The notes: generated by a model from the sequence alone, not told the origin. A DNA stretch of 44,743 nucleotides from an uncultured Victivallales bacterium (GCA_944390735.1 CALXRL010000083.1:1-44743), one strand, 5' to 3'. Shown: positions 7,811-16,652, numbered from the stretch's first letter. Program-made: numbers and translations.

Positions 7811-10447
7811 ATGAAACGAACAATTGGGATTCTTCTTCTCTGCCTGGGGATGGCGTATCCGGCGGCGGAAAGTCTGGCGGGCCGCAAGACGGTTCCGGTC
7901 ATCGGGAAGGCCGTTTTTTCGCTGGAACGCAACGTTTCCGACTTTACGGAACTTCCGAAAGTGACGCTTTGGAACAAGGGCGCCGCGACGGAGAAATTTG
8001 AACTGCTCTCCACCTTGACGAACACGGAAGGCAAGGTGATTCTTTCCGCCGGGACCACTCTGTCCGCTCCCGCCGGCGGCCGGGCGTCCGCGGTTCCGTT
8101 TCCGGGGAAAGCGTCCCGGATTCGCGGACAGGTGGTTCTGTTCCGGACGGAGATCAAAGGTTCCGCGGGTTCGACGCATCTTTCGGGCATTTTCGGGGAG
8201 GCCGCTCCGGTCCGCCGGGAGTCCGTCAATGTGTTCGGCATGAATGTCCACACAAGCTGGTACGATCCCGATGTGCAATGGCAACTCCTCCGGATGCTGA
8301 AGGATGCCGGCATCACCACGGTTCGGGAAGATACCTCGTTCCGCGATCTGGAGGATGAAAATGGTGCCCGGTGGACCGTCAATCAGCAACTGGAAACCAT
8401 TCTGGCGATGGAGGCGTTCGGGATCCGTCCTCTTGTCATGATCGCCTGGTTCCCGAAACGATTTTATCAGAGTCCGCAGAAGCTGGAACGAGCCTACAAA
8501 TGGGCGGAATATCTGGCAAAGCGTCTGAAAGGCCGCGCGGATTTCCATTATGGCAATGAGACAAATTCCGGCTGGGCCGCGTTTGGCGCCGCCGCCGATA
8601 TGGGGCCGCTCAACGCCGCGTTCGCTCTCGGAACAAAATCCGGGGATCCGGAGGCGCTGCGGGCAAGTTTCGGCATCGCGGAGGGGTTGAACAACTATGT
8701 CCGGGAATTCGTCGGAACCGGTGCGATGAAGGTTCTGGATGCGCTCTGCATTCATCCGTACTGCGGAACTCCGGAAGCGGGGATTGCCAAGAGCATCGCG
8801 GCAAAAAAAGTCCTTCGCGAAAACGGCGTAAGCGACCGGGTCTGGGCGACGGAAATCGGGTTCCATTTTGAGAAGGAGGGGGAGTTCAACCGCAAAACCG
8901 GAGAACTCACCGGTGTTGCGGGGTTTTCTCAGGTGGATCAGGAGAATTTTCTGCCCCGTCTCTATCTTCTGGCCCAGTCGCACGGAATCGAGCGCGTTTA
9001 CTGGTATGACTTCTTCGGCAAAGGGGATCCCGAGACCTTCTGGATCGTGGATGAGAATTTCAAACCGCTCGGAGCATACCGCACCTTGAAGGAGTGCATC
9101 CGGAAAACTGCCGGAACAAAGCCCGCGGGCGGCACCTCCTGTTCCGATCTGATTCAGAAACATCTGTTCAAGCGCCCGGATGGTTCCACTCTGCTGGCGG
9201 CATGGTCCGTTGAGGGAGAGCGGAAGGCGGATTTTGTTCTTCCGAAGGGCGTGCGGGTCACGGACAAGTTCGGTGCTCCGGTCGCTTTGCCGGCGGATGG
9301 CGTTCTGACCTTGAAGGAGGATGTCCTCTATGTGGAAGGGCTTTCCATTCCGCATTTCCTGCGCGAAGATGTGCTCTGCAATGCGCTGGATCAACGGAAT
9401 TTCAGTCATCCGCTGCATCGGTTTACGCTCAAGGCCGGAGAATCCGCAGAGATTCCGTGGGTGGTGTTCAACTCTTCCGCGGAGAATCTGGAAGTGCGTC
9501 CGGCCGTTCTCTCCACCAATCCCGGCTGGAAATGCGAGGTTCCGGAGAAGGCTGTTGTTTCCGCGCGCAGCACGCATACGGGAGCGTTCCGTCTGACGGC
9601 TCCGCGAAATGCCGTGCCCGGAACGGAGTATGAATTCACTTTTGCCGCCGATGTCGGTCTGCTTCAGCGGACGCAGCCGTATACTGTCCGGGTTCGTCTG
9701 GAGGGGAGATTCCCCTATCGGGAGATCGCCGCCGTTCAGCGGGCCGCCGACTATCCGATGTGGAACAGCATGGATGAACGACAGGCGAAAAAAGGAAATC
9801 CGCAGCTGACCGCCTCCCGGGGAAAGGCAACCGTGGACGGCGATCTCTCCGAATGGAAAAAAGAGGAGTTTTATCCCATTGACCAGAAATTCCAGTGGAT
9901 TCTGCGGGATCCCGGACAGCCTTCGGATCAGGACTGGAGCGGAAAAGTCGCCTTCCGCTGGGATGAGACAACTCTCTATGCGGCCTTTCTGGTGGAGGAC
10001 GATCAGCTCTGTTTCTCCGATTTCGCCAGCCGCGACTGGCGCGACAATGACAACATGCGCCTGTTCCTGAGTTCCATTCCCGAGGAATCCAGACGTTCCA
10101 ATCGGATCACCAAACATGAAATCCTCCTGCTGATGACCCCGACCGACCGTGCCCGCCAAGCTGGCGTTCAGCTGAAGGCCGCTTCTCTTGGCGGTCTGAT
10201 GCGTCCGGGCGTTGAAAAACAGATTTCCGCCGCGGCACGCATGTGGAAGAATGGATATGTGCTGGAAGTGGCTCTTCCGTTCTCCATTTTCCATGCGGAC
10301 CCGAAGGTCGGCACGGTTCTGGGGATGAACGTCATGGCCGACGACATCGACGACGGATACCGGCAGCATGTCGCCATGACCCGTTATGTCGATCCCTCCT
10401 ACTGGAACTCTCCCCGCTCGCTGGGTAGTTTGAAGCTGGTGGAATAA
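7811..10447 (+). CDS. secreted glycoside hydrolase with C-terminal CBM9-like domain
   Basis: An 878-residue protein, paralogous to the preceding hydrolase: both share the AGxTxVR...GIRPL pattern. A signal peptide opens it (MKRTIGILLLCLGMAYPAAE). The barrel spans about residues 145-450. E250 in FHYGNETNSGW occupies the acid/base position (Thr replaces the usual Pro of NEP), and E348 in VWATEIGFH is the likely nucleophile. The middle looks like beta-sandwich domains (about 450-660). The C-terminal ~200 residues begin ATVDGDLSEWKKEEF and resemble carbohydrate-binding module family 9. The ATG at 7811 is preferred over 7802 because AGAGG (7797-7801) then has 9-nt spacing. The substrate is unknown. 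It ends the locus, converging on a second regulator 27 nt away. Confidence 0.85.
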   Translation: MKRTIGILLLCLGMAYPAAESLAGRKTVPVIGKAVFSLERNVSDFTELPKVTLWNKGAATEKFELLSTLTNTEGKVILSAGTTLSAPAGGRASAVPFPGKASRIRGQVVLFRTEIKGSAGSTHLSGIFGEAAPVRRESVNVFGMNVHTSWYDPDVQWQLLRMLKDAGITTVREDTSFRDLEDENGARWTVNQQLETILAMEAFGIRPLVMIAWFPKRFYQSPQKLERAYKWAEYLAKRLKGRADFHYGNETNSGWAAFGAAADMGPLNAAFALGTKSGDPEALRASFGIAEGLNNYVREFVGTGAMKVLDALCIHPYCGTPEAGIAKSIAAKKVLRENGVSDRVWATEIGFHFEKEGEFNRKTGELTGVAGFSQVDQENFLPRLYLLAQSHGIERVYWYDFFGKGDPETFWIVDENFKPLGAYRTLKECIRKTAGTKPAGGTSCSDLIQKHLFKRPDGSTLLAAWSVEGERKADFVLPKGVRVTDKFGAPVALPADGVLTLKEDVLYVEGLSIPHFLREDVLCNALDQRNFSHPLHRFTLKAGESAEIPWVVFNSSAENLEVRPAVLSTNPGWKCEVPEKAVVSARSTHTGAFRLTAPRNAVPGTEYEFTFAADVGLLQRTQPYTVRVRLEGRFPYREIAAVQRAADYPMWNSMDERQAKKGNPQLTASRGKATVDGDLSEWKKEEFYPIDQKFQWILRDPGQPSDQDWSGKVAFRWDETTLYAAFLVEDDQLCFSDFASRDWRDNDNMRLFLSSIPEESRRSNRITKHEILLLMTPTDRARQAGVQLKAASLGGLMRPGVEKQISAAARMWKNGYVLEVALPFSIFHADPKVGTVLGMNVMADDIDDGYRQHVAMTRYVDPSYWNSPRSLGSLKLVE

Positions 10448-10474
10448 TCGTTCCCGTGTTCCGCGACGGAGTTG

Positions 10475-11641
10475 TCACCGTTCGCGCAGCACGGGGGGAA
10501 ACACCCGTTTTTCCGGGCGGTCGGGATCCGACAGAATGTGCGCTCCGACCGCCTTTCCGATCTCCTTCATGCCGATGTCAATCTCATCGCTGCGCAGCGT
10601 GACGTTCTGGAGAAAATAGGGATTGTTGTCGCAGGAGACGATCACCGTCTTCTCCGTTCCCTCCGGCAGGTGCTCCAGGACCTGCTGCAGCGGCTGCATG
10701 AAGGCGTCGGCCGCACAGAAGATTCCCATCCCGCCGGTCTCCGCCTCCCGGCCCCGGGGCGTCAGCGCGATTCTCATCCGCGACAGGATTTCCGGCAGAT
10801 TCATCCGGAAGGAGTCGATCTCCAGATGTTCCGCCTGAGCCCCGTTGTTCTCCAGCACCTCCGCGAAAGCCTCGAAGCGCTGACGAAACAGCCCGATCGA
10901 ACGGGAGCCGATCCCGAGAAAGTTCCGGCACCCTTTCCGAAGAAGACGCTCCGCCGCCAGACGGCCGATCGCCGGATTGTCACAGGCGAAATGCGCCGCC
11001 GGACACTCCGGATCAAACGTTCCGGAGACGCGGGTCCAGGAACACCCCTCCAGCAGCGGATAGTACCGTTCCGGCTCCTGCAGCGGAAAGTTGACGACCA
11101 CATGCCGGTTCGGACGCATCAGACGGCGCACGGCTTCCGCATTTCCCACATCAATCACTTCAAAGGAGAGCGGCACTCCGGCCTCCTCCAGCGTGTCGTG
11201 CAGACTCTGATAGAGCGGTCCCAGATTCGCCATGAAATTGGTATAGGCGTCGGGCAGATTCAGCACCTGCTGACTTTCCAGATAGAGTCCCGCCATCACG
11301 ACCTCCAGGCGCCGGCGCACATAGCAGCCGCTGCGGGGGCGTACGAGAATGTAGCCGGCGTCGGCAAGCAGACGGATCGCGTTCTGAACGGTTCCATGGC
11401 AGGCCTGGTATCGCTGCGCCAGTTTCAGAACACCGGGAAGTTTTCCGGATAGAATGCCCGCATCAATATCCGCGGCGATGCGCAAATAGAGGTCGCGTCT
11501 CCGATCCGGCTTCCGTCCGCGCCGTTCTGGCCGTTCGGGTCGTTCACGCTCTTCGAGGCATCCGCGCCGTTCGCGTCCATCCGTCTGCCGCGACTGATTT
11601 TTCGGATTCACCCGATCCTGTTCCGGAATCTGCTGCGTCAT
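10475..11641 (-). CDS. GntR-type HTH regulator with LacI-like sensor domain
   Basis: A 388-residue regulator. The first 45 residues are a highly charged, Arg-rich tail (ERPERPERRGRKPDRRR), unusual for the family. A GntR-type winged helix follows (about 46-110: LAQRYQACHGTVQNAIRLLADAGYI, then RPRSGCYVRR). The remainder is a LacI/periplasmic-binding-like sensor (AAHFACDNPAIGRLAAERLL, then EKTVIVSCDNNPYFLQ). The start ATG at 11639-11641 has GGAGATGAG just upstream. It is divergent from an MFS transporter, whose promoter region carries three copies of one box. It probably controls that transporter and itself in response to a sugar (inference). The gene converges on the upstream hydrolase gene. 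Confidence 0.85.
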   Translation of the reverse strand: MTQQIPEQDRVNPKNQSRQTDGRERRGCLEERERPERPERRGRKPDRRRDLYLRIAADIDAGILSGKLPGVLKLAQRYQACHGTVQNAIRLLADAGYILVRPRSGCYVRRRLEVVMAGLYLESQQVLNLPDAYTNFMANLGPLYQSLHDTLEEAGVPLSFEVIDVGNAEAVRRLMRPNRHVVVNFPLQEPERYYPLLEGCSWTRVSGTFDPECPAAHFACDNPAIGRLAAERLLRKGCRNFLGIGSRSIGLFRQRFEAFAEVLENNGAQAEHLEIDSFRMNLPEILSRMRIALTPRGREAETGGMGIFCAADAFMQPLQQVLEHLPEGTEKTVIVSCDNNPYFLQNVTLRSDEIDIGMKEIGKAVGAHILSDPDRPEKRVFPPVLRER

Positions 11642-11654
11642 CTCATCTCCATTT

Positions 11655-11671
11655 TTTTATGGTTCAGTTTT
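11655..11671 (-). promoter_or_regulatory. candidate operator box 1
   Basis: Reads AAAACTGAACCATAAAA on the minus strand. It matches the boxes at 11725 and 11823 and lies immediately downstream of the regulator's -10 element. Confidence 0.5.
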
Positions 11672-11700
11672 ACTATAGACGCAAAAAGGGGAAAAGTCAA
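11672..11700 (-). promoter_or_regulatory. promoter of the second GntR/LacI-type regulator
   Basis: On the minus strand: TTGACT (11700-11695), 17-nt spacer, TATAGT (11677-11672). The predicted start lies within the box at 11655-11671. Confidence 0.65.
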
Positions 11701-11724
11701 TTCGTCCTCCTTGCCGTTTGAAAG

Positions 11725-11741
11725 AAAACTATACCATAAAA
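11725..11741 (+). promoter_or_regulatory. candidate operator box 2
   Basis: Reads AAAACTATACCATAAAA on the plus strand, between the two divergent promoters. It differs from box 1 at two positions. Confidence 0.5.
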
Positions 11742-11774
11742 TAAAAAAATTCTTTTCTTTTTTTGAAAATATGG

Positions 11775-11803
11775 TTGACAATTTATGCTTGATATGTTAG
11801 AAT
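11775..11803 (+). promoter_or_regulatory. promoter of the MFS transporter
   Basis: A perfect TTGACA (11775-11780), 17-nt spacer, TAGAAT (11798-11803). The predicted start is about 11810, so the mRNA leader is roughly 100 nt. Confidence 0.75.
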
Positions 11804-11822
11804 ATGAAAGAAGACAGAAGAA

Positions 11823-11839
11823 AAAACTATACTATAAAT
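11823..11839 (+). promoter_or_regulatory. candidate operator box 3
   Basis: Reads AAAACTATACTATAAAT, the third copy of the box, about 13 nt after the predicted MFS transcription start. It is well placed to block transcription. Confidence 0.5.
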
Positions 11840-11907
11840 AAAAGGAGGAAGCTTCAAGTTCTCTTCCGGAAAATCCGGGGTTTCCGCCGGAGGAAAGGAT
11901 TTTATTT

Positions 11908-13368
11908 ATGGATCAGAACTCTTCCGCCGGAGTGAAGACAGCTCCGGTCCTGTATCAGATCGGCACTCTTTCGTATACGAAGACGGCCCTGATTCTGCTG
12001 TTTGTCTGGATGCTGTGGGGGGATTTCTGTTTCTGGATGATGGAGGCTCTGACCCCGACGCTGCTTCCTCTGATGCTGAAGAATCACAATGCCAGCAATC
12101 TGACCATCGGGCTTCTGGTGGGGAGTTTGCCGTCGCTGCTGAATTTCATCATCAATCCGATTGTCAGCACCTCCAGCGACCGGACGCGGAGCCGTTGGGG
12201 GAGACGGATTCCCTATCTTCTGTTTTCGAGTCCGTTTGTGGTTTTGTTTCTGATTCTGCTCGGCTGGAGTGACCGGATCGGACTCTGGTTTCACCATCTG
12301 GCGTTCGGTCCCGGAGGGAGTCCGGCGAAAACGATCATTGTGGTGATTGCCGTTTTTGCGATTGCGTATCAGGTGTTCAATCTGTTTATCGCCTCGGTTT
12401 TTTATTATCTGTTTGCCGATGTGGTGCCGACGCAGTTTCTGGGACGGTTCATGGCGCTTTTCCGGGTGGCGGGCACCTGTGCGGGTTTTGTCTTCAATCT
12501 GCTGGTTCTGCCGCATGCGGATACGCATCTGCCCTGGATTTTCACGATTGTGGCGCTGCTTTATCTGGTGTCGTTTCTTCTGATGTGTCTGCATGTGAAG
12601 GAGGGGGAGTATCCGCCGCCGGAGCCGGTGAAGAACCGCAGTCCATTCGGATTTGTTTCGGTCTATGTGCGGGAGTGTTTCAGCATTCCGTTTTTTCTGG
12701 TCTATTTTCTGGTGATGGCGCTGAACAATGCGTCGACGGTCTGCCGGAGCATGTTCAATCTTCTGTTTGCGACGCGGGAGCTTCACATTTCGCTGGATCA
12801 GTATGGATTCATCATCGCGGTCGGGTCGGGAATCACGATTCCTCTGTTTTACTTTGTCGGGCTTCTGGTGGATAAGATCCATCCGATCCGGGTGTACATG
12901 ATCGGCAGCGTGCTGATTATCTGCATGAACATTTTCGGTTTTTTCTGGGTGCACAGCTACGCGACCTTTTTGGTGGTAGCCATTGCGCTTGCGTTTGTGT
13001 ACATGCTGCAGATTGCAAGCACCCTGCCGCTGAACATGCGTCTGGTGCCGCGGGACAAATATGGGCAGTTCAGTTCGGCGATGGCGATGGTCAGCGCCAT
13101 TACGCTGGTTCTGGCGAATGCCGGAGGTGGATGGTTCATCGACCGTCTGGGGTATCAGTACATTTATGTCTGGGATTTTCTGTTTACGAGTGTCGGCTTT
13201 GTGCTTCTCCTCTGGGTGTACGGGAAATGGAAGAGACTCGGCGGGGATCGGAATTATGTCCCCCCGGAACGGAATCGGAGCGGAATCGACGGATCCGGAT
13301 TGAAAAAACGGTGTTGCCGCAGTACTGTACCGGATGAAATGGAGTCTGAGAAATGTCTGAACAGCTGA
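11908..13368 (+). CDS. MFS transporter, GPH-like sugar carrier
   Basis: A 486-residue inner-membrane protein with about twelve hydrophobic segments. The loop after the second segment, STSSDRTRSRWGRRIPYL, is the cation-coupled sugar carrier signature (GPH and sucrose-type MFS members), so uptake of a glycoside or oligosaccharide is likely. The last ~45 residues are hydrophilic and end in KKRCCRSTVPDE. The start ATG at 11908 follows GGAGGAAAGGA (11889-11899). The final 16 nt overlap the next gene. It is divergent from the GntR/LacI regulator that probably controls it. The substrate may be a product of the nearby hydrolases, but that is inference. Confidence 0.88.
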   Translation: MDQNSSAGVKTAPVLYQIGTLSYTKTALILLFVWMLWGDFCFWMMEALTPTLLPLMLKNHNASNLTIGLLVGSLPSLLNFIINPIVSTSSDRTRSRWGRRIPYLLFSSPFVVLFLILLGWSDRIGLWFHHLAFGPGGSPAKTIIVVIAVFAIAYQVFNLFIASVFYYLFADVVPTQFLGRFMALFRVAGTCAGFVFNLLVLPHADTHLPWIFTIVALLYLVSFLLMCLHVKEGEYPPPEPVKNRSPFGFVSVYVRECFSIPFFLVYFLVMALNNASTVCRSMFNLLFATRELHISLDQYGFIIAVGSGITIPLFYFVGLLVDKIHPIRVYMIGSVLIICMNIFGFFWVHSYATFLVVAIALAFVYMLQIASTLPLNMRLVPRDKYGQFSSAMAMVSAITLVLANAGGGWFIDRLGYQYIYVWDFLFTSVGFVLLLWVYGKWKRLGGDRNYVPPERNRSGIDGSGLKKRCCRSTVPDEMESEKCLNS

Positions 13369-13967
13369 TTTTTGTCCGTCACGGAGCCTTGCCGTCCGCC
13401 TGTGCGAATTCGTTTGTGGGAACGCATGAGATTGATCTGAGTGAAGAGGGGAGGGCGGAGGCTTCCGCCGTCGGGCGCTGGCTGTCGCGTCAGAAATATG
13501 ACCGGGTCTTCTCGGGAACCCTGCTGCGGGTGCGGCATACCCGCGAGATTGCGTCGCAGTCGGATCTGCGTCTTCGGGAGTTCGTGGCGGATGACCGGCT
13601 CAATGAGCTTGATTTCGGGGACTGGAGTCTGCTGAAATTTGATCTGCTTCAGCAGCGCTACGGCTCATCGTTTGATCAATGGAACATGGGAATGGCGGAT
13701 TTCACGTTTCCGAACGGAGAGAACATCGGCCATTTCATTTCCCGGACGCGCGGCGTGATGCGGGATCTGACGGCCTGCGATGCGGAATGCGCGGTGGTTT
13801 TCTCCCACGGCGGAGTGCTGATGTCGCTGATCGCCGATGCGGTCGGTCTGGAGCGGAAGGATGTGTTCCGGATCTGGCTGGAACGGGGCGGGGTGGCGCT
13901 GATCCGCCGCGCCGCGGGGGGGAGCTGGCGCCTAACCTCCATGTTCCGGCCCGCGGATTTCGAATAG
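13353..13967 (+). CDS. histidine phosphatase family protein
   Basis: A 204-residue member of the histidine phosphatase (phosphoglycerate mutase-like) superfamily. RHG at residues 9-11 provides the phosphohistidine, and FSHGG later in the chain provides the second histidine. It is similar in size to CobC/alpha-ribazole phosphatases and to sugar-phosphate phosphatases, but the substrate cannot be inferred. The start overlaps the end of the MFS gene by 16 nt, so the two are translationally coupled; a role in sugar-phosphate handling after uptake is possible (inference). Confidence 0.85.
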   Translation: MSEQLIFVRHGALPSACANSFVGTHEIDLSEEGRAEASAVGRWLSRQKYDRVFSGTLLRVRHTREIASQSDLRLREFVADDRLNELDFGDWSLLKFDLLQQRYGSSFDQWNMGMADFTFPNGENIGHFISRTRGVMRDLTACDAECAVVFSHGGVLMSLIADAVGLERKDVFRIWLERGGVALIRRAAGGSWRLTSMFRPADFE

Positions 13968-14086
13968 GGCTCTCTTCTCCGGGGAAAGAGGCGGAGTTTC
14001 GGGGAAAAGCGCTCTTTTTGCCGGCGAAGGTGCTTCCCGAACGTTCCCGCGCCGGAAATATTTTTCCGAACTTTTCCGGATGCTGC

Positions 14087-14115
14087 TTGCAGAAACGACC
14101 TTGACGGATTAGATT
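14087..14115 (+). promoter_or_regulatory. possible promoter of the foldase gene
   Basis: TTGCAG (14087-14092), 17-nt spacer, TAGATT (14110-14115). The -10 sits inside a small dyad GGAT-tagatt-ATCC (14106-14119). An alternative -35 is TTGACG at 14101 with TATCTT at 14122 (15-nt spacer). Confidence 0.4.
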
Positions 14116-14177
14116 ATCCGGTATCTTTCGATTTTTAATGAAAAAAATAAGATATCAACATCGAAAAAGGAACACAC

Positions 14178-15809
14178 ATGGTCATCACAAAAATGAACAA
14201 TGTGCTTGTGAAGCACAGTCGTATCCTGTTTGGTCTGTTCACCGGCATCATTATTATTTCGTTTGTCTGGTTCTTCACGCCCGGCGCGAGCGGGAATATT
14301 CTGTTCGGGAGCAATCCGATGTCGCCGAACGCGGTGGTGGGGAAGGCGTTCGATCAGGACATTACCCGCGCGGAGCTGATGGAGGCCATGAAGGACATCT
14401 GTCTGGTCATGGCGGTTCAGTACAATATGAAGCCGGATATGGGCGTGTTCGGAGAGTCTGCGAAACAGTCCGCGTTCGAGGTTGCGGCAAGTCTGTCGAT
14501 TGCGCGGCAGCTCGGGGTTCAGGTCTCCACGGCGCAGATCGGCGAATATCTCCGTGCGCTTCCCGCGTTTCAGAAGGACGGAAAATTCAGCGCGCCCGCT
14601 TACGAGAAATATGAAAAGGAGATGCTGCATCCGTACGGATACAACGCGCTGGATCTGGACAACGCCGTGAAGAGCGTTCTGACGCTGAATGCGCTCAGCC
14701 GTCTTGCCGTCGCCGATGTGACCGTGACGGCCAATGAAGTCGAAAATTTTGAACGGACAATGCTGGAACGCTATGAGGTGAAAACCATTCTCTTCCCGTT
14801 TGAGGCCGCCCGGAAAACCGTCAAGCCGACGGAAACGGAGCTTCAGAACTACCACAAGGCGAATCCGAGCTCCTTCCAGACTCTTCCGAATTACAAGGCA
14901 AAACTGGTTCGCTTCTCCTTCAAGACCTATCTTCCGAAAGTGGTGCTCGCCAAGGACGCCGTGAAGAAATATTACGATGCGAACAAGAGTGAATTCACAA
15001 GGAACGGCAAGACCGAACCCCTTTCCGCCGTTTCGGCCCGGATCACGGCGAAGCTGAAAGACGCCGAGGCCGCGAAACTTGCCATGAAGGATGCGCGTGC
15101 GTTCCGGGAGGCTCTGTACGATGTCACCGCCGATCTGGAGCCGCAGGATTATGCCGGAGCGTTTGAGGAGCTTGCCCGGAAGAAATCGTATCCCGTTCTG
15201 GAGACGCAGTGGTTCAACCGGGAATCCAAGTCGGTGGATCCGCTGCTGGTGGATGCGGTGCTTGCGCTGAAGGAGCGTTCCCCGATCACTCGTTCGGTCA
15301 CGGGAAGTGGAGCGGCGTATGTGGCGGTGCGGACCGGATTCCAGCCGTCGCGCAATTCGGAATACAAGGAAGTGGCGGCGAAGGTTCGTGAAAATTACAT
15401 CCGGAGCCGCGGCGTGGTGATCGCCAAGGAGAATGCGCGCAACTTCATGCTGAAAATGAATGCTTCGAAGAATCCTGCGGCGGAACTGGCGGCTCTTGCG
15501 GGAAGCGGCGTGGTGAAAAGTGTGCCTGCGTTCTCGCTTTCCGAGCCGCCGAAGACGGATGCCGCAACCATTCTTCCGCTTGCGGCGGAAACGATGACCG
15601 GAAAACTTTCCCGCTCCGTGGATCTGCCGGACGGCGTGTTCCTGGTGTTTGTCGGGAAGCGTGTTCAGCCGTCCGCTGCCGTTCTGGCAAAGGAGAAGGC
15701 TCGTTTCGAGGAACAGTACAAACAGCGCAAATCGTTTGCCGTGGCGGATTCGTTCCGCACCTGGATTTCCAGAAATGTGCAGAACTATATCGACCGCCAG
15801 AACCAGTGA
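14178..15809 (+). CDS. PpiD/SurA-like membrane-anchored foldase
   Basis: A 543-residue protein with one N-terminal membrane segment (about residues 16-35, ILFGLFTGIIIISFVWFF) followed by a long periplasmic part. The region around residues 52-190 (VVGKAFDQDITRAELMEAM, AFQKDGKFSAPAYEKY) matches the pattern of SurA/PpiD N-terminal chaperone domains, where 'F..DG.F....Y' is conserved. I do not see a clear parvulin catalytic core, so isomerase activity is uncertain; a chaperone for outer-membrane or secreted proteins is the best guess. The start ATG follows AAAGGA. It stands about 50 nt before speD and may be in the same transcript. Confidence 0.78.
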   Translation: MVITKMNNVLVKHSRILFGLFTGIIIISFVWFFTPGASGNILFGSNPMSPNAVVGKAFDQDITRAELMEAMKDICLVMAVQYNMKPDMGVFGESAKQSAFEVAASLSIARQLGVQVSTAQIGEYLRALPAFQKDGKFSAPAYEKYEKEMLHPYGYNALDLDNAVKSVLTLNALSRLAVADVTVTANEVENFERTMLERYEVKTILFPFEAARKTVKPTETELQNYHKANPSSFQTLPNYKAKLVRFSFKTYLPKVVLAKDAVKKYYDANKSEFTRNGKTEPLSAVSARITAKLKDAEAAKLAMKDARAFREALYDVTADLEPQDYAGAFEELARKKSYPVLETQWFNRESKSVDPLLVDAVLALKERSPITRSVTGSGAAYVAVRTGFQPSRNSEYKEVAAKVRENYIRSRGVVIAKENARNFMLKMNASKNPAAELAALAGSGVVKSVPAFSLSEPPKTDAATILPLAAETMTGKLSRSVDLPDGVFLVFVGKRVQPSAAVLAKEKARFEEQYKQRKSFAVADSFRTWISRNVQNYIDRQNQ

Positions 15810-15860
15810 TCGTGCGATGGCGCGTTTTACCGGATGCGTTGAGAGAACGGGGGTGCGGAA

Positions 15861-16637
15861 ATGAGTGACGCGTTTGCGCTGGGAAGACATATCACGGTGG
15901 AGCTTTCCGGCTGTGACCCGACGATCATTGCGGATTCCAAGGCGGTGGAGCAGGCGCTTCTGGATGCGGCGAAAGCATCGGGGGCGCACATTATCGAATC
16001 CTCGTTTCACTACTTTGCGCCGCAGGGAGTCAGCGGATTTGTCATTATTTCGGAATCGCATTTTTCGATTCACACCTGGCCGGAGTATGATTATGCCGCG
16101 GTGGATGTGTTCACTTGCGGCGATTCGATTTCTCCGTTTGTGGGGATTGAGAAGCTGAAGAAATCGCTGCGCGCGCAGGATGCGCTGATTTCGGCGGACA
16201 TGTGGCGCGGAACGTCGTTCAATTACACGGCAAAGATTGCCGAGCGGGACAACGCGTCGAACGGACGGACCTCGAATGATCTGGAAAAGCTCTTCCTTTC
16301 GGCGCAGCCGTACGGGATTTCGTGTTCGATTGATCTTTCCTCCTGTACGGGGGAGGAGTACGGGCTTTCGGCGCAGTGTCTGAAGGTTCTTGCCTCTGTG
16401 ATGCACTGCGCGGCGGATTCGCCGGCGGTGAATGAGTTTGAGGAAGGAAGAATCACGGTGCTTTCGGTGGTGAACGCGGATTCTTCGATAGTGATCCGCA
16501 GGGACCGCGCATCCCGATCGGTGCATATTGATCTTTTTTCGAGGCGCTATATCGACCCGAGGGTCTGTGCGACGAATGCGCTGCGGATTTTCGGGGCAAA
16601 ATCGTATAAAATCCATCCGGCGCTTCGGATGGCGTAA
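15861..16637 (+). CDS. speD: S-adenosylmethionine decarboxylase, double-length
   Basis: The N-terminal half is a canonical prokaryotic AdoMet decarboxylase proenzyme: ESHFSIHTWPEYDYAAVDVFTCG contains the self-cleavage serine S66, catalytic H71 and C86. The product, decarboxylated AdoMet, feeds the adjacent spermidine synthase. The protein is 258 residues, twice the ~125-130 of this class. The extra half (about 150-255) aligns with the first without forcing: ADSSIVIRRDRASRSVHIDLF lines up with SESHFSIHTWPEYDYAAVDVF, keeping a Ser (S208) but with Arg at the His and Cys positions. It therefore looks like a tandem duplication with an inactive second domain. The start follows GGGGG at about 8-nt spacing. 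Confidence 0.9.
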   Translation: MSDAFALGRHITVELSGCDPTIIADSKAVEQALLDAAKASGAHIIESSFHYFAPQGVSGFVIISESHFSIHTWPEYDYAAVDVFTCGDSISPFVGIEKLKKSLRAQDALISADMWRGTSFNYTAKIAERDNASNGRTSNDLEKLFLSAQPYGISCSIDLSSCTGEEYGLSAQCLKVLASVMHCAADSPAVNEFEEGRITVLSVVNADSSIVIRRDRASRSVHIDLFSRRYIDPRVCATNALRIFGAKSYKIHPALRMA

Positions 16638-16652
16638 ACAGGGAGGCGTTCC

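Noticed and set aside
6314..10369. Minus-strand open frame of 1351 codons opposite the two hydrolases
   Set aside because: Same reason: antisense shadow of genes with signal peptides and catalytic motifs.
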